A stretch of 64,000 bases of DNA. It comes from Adineta vaga (taxonomy: Eukaryota; Rotifera). The number at the start of each line of letters is the position of its first letter. The stretch's first letter is position 1. Both the position numbers and the translations under genes were made by a program. The DNA lies in the NCBI GenBank assembly GCA_021613535.1, contig CP075493.1, positions 5,208,001-5,272,000 of the forward strand, in the 5' to 3' direction. Positions 58,167 through 64,000 of the stretch are shown piece by piece. The notes below the pieces were generated by a model, which did no database searches, was not told the origin of the DNA, and was given only the letters and a program-made list of their open reading frames with translations.

Positions 58167-61100
58167 TTACAGTTTGACATGATCGTGCTGAAAGTAATCA
58201 GATTTTTTTTTCATTGAATGTATGTGTGTATATTGGATAATGGGCATTTTTTTAATGTATATGAATAGATCAAAGAAATGGATACTTACATGATATAGAT
58301 TATTTCATTAAGACATGAAATGAAATTGAATTTCTCGTGAAAAAGAAGAATATTTCCTTGGAACATCAATGAATCCGTCGTTATTCAGAAAATAATTTAA
58401 TAAATCTTCACATATTTCAAGCAGTACTTTTGCATGACTATGTTATTCAATTATTAGACATTCATATAGAATATTTTCTGAATTTTGCCAATGCTTTTAT
58501 CAGAATTGTTAATGTTCGGATGTTTTGTTTTTTTGAGCAAACAGAAATGAAGGTATACTCAAGCTATTTGTTCTAAATTTGAAAGTATCGAAATTTAGTT
58601 TACGTGTCAACATCACTGAATAATACAAATTATGAAGTTATTTTTCTTATAATTCGAATCTCGAAAAAGTAAACTTGTCATTTACCTAAAACTTCATCAT
58701 TCTTTTCAATGCAAATCCATTCGACATCGATTACTCATCGATGTCAATTTGAGAATGATAGAATTTAAGATGTCATATTCAGTTTAATTCTATTATATAT
58801 CATAAAAGACAAAACATAATTCAATAGGAAATGAAATCTATCTATATTTATTTATTTTCGTTTCAAGAAGAAAGAATAACATTTCACAAATTATTTCTAA
58901 TTACTATCGAATATTTATATAAATATGACAAACGTTGCAGTAAATATTTTGATTGATATCTATCAAATACTCGTTTACTTTGGATCATTTCCTAATATCA
59001 AAACATGTTCCTTGCACACAAAACATAGTTGTGCTAATGTCAATTTGGAGAAAAAATGACCTCTTTTTGTCATAGAAAAATAAATTTCAGTCAATTTCCG
59101 TCGAGAAAATGACGCTAGTTCGACAGTCTACACAATCATTTCCGATCAACCTGTTCGTTCGCATCCAGATACAATTGTATCTGAAAATCTTTTCATTCAA
59201 TTTCTTTCCACTATCTGAATAGTTAGCGCGATTTGCGTAGGATAAGAAAACAACGAGAACAATTTTCTTATTGTCAAGATTAAATAACAGTTCATTAGCA
59301 TATGACGTATTAAGAAATTTGTTGTTCGAAATGACATATATATTTTGTTTCTTTCGAATATGAGAAAAGAATCTCTATATCTCTAATTTAGTTTATTCGA
59401 AAGTAATTCAGTTATCTATCTATGTTTTTTTCTCTGGCGAAGCATCGAGTGCATCGATCATAACACATCATGATTGGACAAATCGTTCTTATCTCTAACA
59501 ACATTAAACATGAAAATATTTATCTTGCTTATTTCAATTATTGATGGATTCATACATTGATGTGCATCGTTTAGTATTAGATAGAAATGTGCAAGTATGT
59601 AGAAAGAATTGAACGGGGGAAAAAAAGGGAAAGAAAGATTTCTATAGAATTAAGAACAAGCTGTGCCGCTCAATATTGATCGATGTCCAATAGAGTTGAC
59701 TTCCTTATTGATTATGCCAATAGGATTTTCCTCTTATTCACTGCTGTGCTAACTCTTCAACTAGACAGACATATATATTTTTTACGAATAACATGATGGA
59801 TGATAGTTGTATCAGTAGAAATCCTCTTTTACTTGCATTTATTCTGAATTTTTATTAAGCACGTTAGATTTCATTTATTATAATTTATTAATCAAGTGAG
59901 AGAAATCATTCACAATAGATCGTTTTTTTTTCTTTCAATAGTTACGTGCTTGACCGATTATTTTCGATTACTTATGCACGTATGTATGATATTTTCATTC
60001 TGAGCAAGATCTTTTTTCTTCTAGTGTCATTAACTATAACCAGAGATAAAAACATCTACTATTCTAATAACTCAACTCTTGTTTACGTTCGAACGATCTA
60101 ATTGCATTGATTCGTCAACGACTCTAAAAAAAAAAAAGAAAGGAGCATCAACGCATATTTATCATTGCTTAGACAATCAATAACAGCGGGTATTTGGCAT
60201 ATTTATATATATATATATATATATCAGCAAATAACAAACAACTTCTCTTCATTTAGTAATTTTCATCAATCTATAACTTATACAATAATGGATCAATCAC
60301 AAAGGTATAGAAAATTACAGTAGTTTGATCTCTATTCTGCATTTCTTTCTCATTTTCATAACTGACGTCATTGATAATATATGTGAGCGATTTCATAATC
60401 TAGTAATTAAAATTGTCTATAATCATTGTCGGTACAATTCAGAGAGATAGACTCTGCGTTTTCCTTTCGTTACTATGGATTTGCATCTGATTGAGAATCT
60501 CTTCTTTCTATCTTCACAACTGAAGACATCATTTCCAGATTCTCGTTTCCATTCATATACTCTATCAATTGAATTATCAATAAGCGAGAGCCGACATGAT
60601 AAAAGATAAAGATGAGATCCATGTGGTTTTTTTCTTCTTCAGATGCCTATGGGCTGTAATAATTCTTCTTGTGAATATTATTAACAAAGGTGATAAATGA
60701 AGCACAGAACAAAAGTCATTTAATTCAATAATTAAGCACGTTGAAATAACAAAATAAAACTTAACTTTCTTTTTTTTCATAGTATCAATTACCGAACACG
60801 TACATCATATTGCATGATGATTTAGTCTTTTTTTTCTCTCTGTATACTCTCCTTTTTTTCTTTTTCAAGTTCAATTACTGAAATTTGAGAAGCAAAAACG
60901 TTCATGTCTCTGCTTTTCCTGTGACAAGGAACTTGACTGTATTTGACAGACCACATTACCCAATGTATATGATGAGAAGACAAAAATAATAAGATCAAAT
61001 TTCCTTCTACATGAACCGTAATCAGGAAATACGAATAGAGAGAAAGAAAGAAAGAAAGAAAGAACAAACGAACAAAGGACGAAAAACATTAACTACCGAA

Positions 61101-61674
61101 GAAATGCGAAATAATCCGATGATATTCGTTCGATAAAGATAAATTAAGGTGGTTAAATTACAGAAAATTCTTTCAACATATCTTTTCACTTAAGTTGATA
61201 GATGAGAATAACAAAAAGGGAAATCTAAAAAAAGAAGCAAAAAAAAAAAGAAATCGTCATAATCACTATTATCATCTATAGCGCAAGTCAAGAATGAAAA
61301 GAACGAGCGAGTAAGTATCAGAAATAAAATAAGAGAGAAACTAGTAGTAAAAAAAAAACATGAAGAGAAACGGAAAAAAAGAAAAGAAGTAGTCGGTTTG
61401 TATAAAGACCGAGAAGTCTATTTAAGTAAATTAATGTTCATCTTTTTTCCTAGAAGAAAATTGATGTTAGATCTTTTTTAGAATATTGTTATTTTGTCGA
61501 TATGAGAAAGAGAGAGGAAAAAAACTCAAAACAAAGAACATTTATTGCGGATGACTTGTGTTCCATCATCGTGCGTGTGTGTGTGTCTACGTTTTGACAT
61601 ATTTTCCTCGAGTGTTTCTTCTAATCATTCTCTGTTGTGTTATTATAGGTTAGTCAATCTTTTCTTCTCGCCAC
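58167..61674. other. 3.5-kb intergenic region upstream of the Kir gene
   Basis: No protein gene supported. Simple repeats: TA run about 60202-60224, AAAG run about 61037-61064 and a GT run near 61572-61585. A splice acceptor-like TTATAG at about 61645 suggests a noncoding first exon of the channel gene in this stretch. Confidence 0.5.
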
Positions 61675-64000
61675 ATGTCGTCTACGAGTCATTTGACCGT
61701 GGCTCCGACTAGCGAGGCAAAAGACGATAAACGCCAAACCAGTAACGATTCACGCAATTTACGTTGTGGTGGTTCATCTCATCTATTACGACTGTCATCA
61801 CCTCCTACAACTAATTCGAAATATCTCTACTATGTAAACGTTGAACCAACTCGGAAGCTATCGACAACAACAACAGCATTACTAACAACAACGAATACAT
61901 TCAATTCTTCTCGAAAATTAAGTGGTATTTCATTACCAGTTCCTTGGTATAAGCGCGCACGGACACCTAGTGACGAAAAACTTCCACAAAAAACACAGAA
62001 AATGTCTCGAGATCGTTTACTTCCACTTGATAAATTATTTCATACTAGTACTCATACGGGCACAACGACTACGACTACAGATGAAGATCAGACTTCACCA
62101 GTCAATGAATTAATTCCTTTTGATGAACCTATTAAACTAAATGAAAAAAATATGCAAAAAATCAAAGAAAATGGTTGTGTAAATAATTCATCACATATTA
62201 TGACAAGGTGAGAAGAAGAAAAAAAACAGTTTAATTAGAATATATCGTTTGTTTCTTTTTCTTTCTCTTTAAAGAATTACATCGTGACTAGGCTAGTTTT
62301 GAGTGATACTCAAAGATGTTGAAAACTAATGAGAAAATCGACATTTACGTTTTCTTTTTCTTCGCCTAATACCAAAAAGAAACGACGACTACTATTATCT
62401 TTGTCATGTAGTTGTTCTTTACGGAAATGTTATTACTATTTTTTCCTGTGCTAATAGAATGTTGAAGTACTAATAACAAATTTATGACCATTTCCTTTTT
62501 TATTTTTTTCATTTAGATTGCAATATACAACAAAAGGTACCAAAGCATTACGTTTATTAGGTGATGGTGGTCGAAAACATAATGATGATTCTCGACAAGA
62601 TCAAACCTATAATCCTAATGATTCTTTCCGAGCGAAAAATGTCAAAAGTGGAAGTAATCAGCGTCGTCTTCTTTTAAAAAATGGCGAAGTTAATATATCC
62701 AGGTTCGTTTTTCAGATTTCCATTCGGAAATAGATCTGTATTAACTAACATACTATTGATTATCCTAAAAAAATCAATTAACCTAAATCATTAGGACAAA
62801 ATTGTAAATATTCTTTTGATCTTTTCTTTTATTCTTTGAACAAACAAAGCAAAAGCAGCGTAATATAATCGGTTTATAATGTAATCCTATTAAAACTTCT
62901 CATCATACATAAATTTTAAAATAAAAGAAAAAACATCAACTGTAGTTTTGTTCTTCTTAGATTTAATATTGAAAAACGTCGTCGTCAATATTTAGCAGAT
63001 ATCTTTACAACATTAATCGATTTGAAATGGCGTTATACATTATGTTTATTTACTCTGGGCTTTTGTTTAAGTTGGTTAGCATTTGCATTAATATGGTATC
63101 TGTTAATGTATTCCTATGGAGATTTTCATCCGGATAATTATAACTCAGCGAACTATTCTGTCTGTATTGCTGGTGTCCATTCATTTGCTGGTGCATTACT
63201 TTTTTCAATCGAAACACAACAAACTATCGGTTATGGTACCCGTGTTGTTAAAGAAACTTGTTATTTCGCTATTATTGTTATCATGTTACAATCGAGTATT
63301 GGAGTTTTATTACAATCATTTATGGTCGGCGTTGTCTTTGCGAAAATTTCTCGACCAAAAAAACGTACAGAAACTTTAATCTGGTCACGTGAAGCAGTTA
63401 TATGTTTACGTGATGGTCAAATGACTTTACAATGTCGTGTTGGTGACATGCGTAAATCACATATTGTTGAAGCACATGTTCGAATGTATTTAATAAAGAA
63501 ACGTGTGACTTTAGAAGGAGAAATTCTTCCATTACATACATATGATATGAATGTCGGTTTTGATAAAGGTGCTGATCGTTTATTTCTTATCTGGCCACTA
63601 GTTGTTGAACATATCATCGATGAACAATCACCATTGTATGAGATTAGTCGTGCGGATTTAATTCAACAACGTTTTGAATTAGTTGTTATACTTGAAGGTA
63701 TCATTGAATCAACAGGTATGACAACACAGGCACGAACATCTTATTTACCATCAGAAATCTTATGGGGTTATCGTTTTGAACGTTTAATCACATTTCAACG
63801 TGATGATGGTCTATATCGTATCGATTATTCACGTTTTAATCTAAGTTATCCAGTTGATATGATTACATGTAGTGCTAAAGAATTAAAAGATTTACATGAA
63901 TTAGAAAAATTACATGAACATAATCAAAATAATCATAACAATACTAATGAAAATGACAATGAAAATGATAATGATACGAATGACGTCAATTGCTCGAAAA
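61675..64000 (+). CDS. Inward-rectifier potassium channel (Kir), 3' end outside the window
   Basis: Exons 61675-62207, 62517-62702 and 62961 onward; about 586 residues are visible and the frame is still open at 64000. The first about 215 residues are a Ser/Thr-rich extension without known domain. The Kir core begins RRLLLKNGEVNISR|FN and RQYLADIFTTLIDLKWRY. TM1 is about 265-289, the pore loop holds the filter TIGYG (328-332), and TM2 is about 341-367. The cytosolic Kir domain follows (LIWSREAVICLRDGQMTLQC, EILPLHTYDMNVGFDKGADR). Four subunits form a K+ pore in the plasma membrane. The TM2 position of Kir2.1 Asp172 is Gln358 here, predicting weak rectification. The visible end is Asn/Asp-rich low complexity. 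Confidence 0.93.

Noticed and set aside
60820-61089. Hydrophobic minus-strand frames upstream of the Kir gene
   Set aside because: They come from the AAAG microsatellite and poly-A/T runs; no start context, splice sites or family motifs.

Overview
The window looks like AT-rich nuclear DNA from a small invertebrate animal. Protein genes are multi-exon, most introns are GT-AG and only about 50-60 nt, and the gene set is metazoan: Nkx2.1-type homeobox, KANK, receptor tyrosine phosphatase, Kir channel, collagen, Tudor proteins, and the cilium-linked MORN4 and FBXL13/DRC6. Compact introns, AT bias and tandem paralogues would fit a bdelloid rotifer. That placement is an inference; nothing in the sequence proves it. 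Gene models below were built by hand by matching reading phase across splice sites, so the frame of every joined exon was checked. I could not run homology searches.

Layout. 2-454 (+): C-terminal tail of a transposon-derived integrase protein, followed by a cluster of short palindromes. 1199-3449 (-): secreted protein with a collagen tail. 4267-5404 (-): two-box HMGB protein. 5934-8085 (+): SLC36-like amino acid transporter with one apparent 1-nt frameshift. 8297-9699 (+): BSD-domain protein (BSDC1-like). 10519-11597 (+): orphan rhodopsin-like GPCR. 11803-12603 (-): small secreted EMI-domain protein that only appears after six short exons are joined. 14436-15333 and 17987-18898 (+): two tandem Nkx2.1-class homeobox genes with large noncoding flanks. 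19481-20028 (+): MORN4-like. 20997-23548 (+): FBXL13/DRC6-like F-box LRR protein. 23604-24925 (-): RNase T2 with an SapA-like N-terminus and a C-terminal hydrophobic anchor. 26140-26923 (-): orphan single-pass membrane protein.

27420-35016 is an intertwined locus. A receptor-type tyrosine phosphatase runs on the minus strand over 18 exons. Serine carboxypeptidase gene 1 lies tail-to-tail with it. Carboxypeptidase gene 2 sits on the plus strand inside one of its introns, and its last codons overlap a phosphatase exon antisense. The two carboxypeptidases share patches of near-identical sequence separated by diverged stretches, as expected from gene conversion.

35943-45363 (-) holds three head-to-tail Tudor-domain genes (A, B, C). 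B and C share a 37-nt exon and the same overall plan. A 3.5-kb spacer between A and B carries an inverted 9-mer repeat, a G-rich patch and exon-like pieces of an unidentified small, possibly broken gene. 48997-58166 (+) is a KANK-family gene (KN motif, coiled coil, RDV-type repeats, ankyrin repeats) with two phase-compatible alternative last exons, each ending in a membrane-anchor-like hydrophobic tail. 61675-64000 (+) is an inward-rectifier potassium channel cut off by the window end.

The observations I rate highest are the predicted tail-anchored KANK isoforms, the nested carboxypeptidase/phosphatase locus, the phosphatase exon that can also start a soluble, possibly myristoylated form, the Tudor cluster, and the anchored RNase T2.
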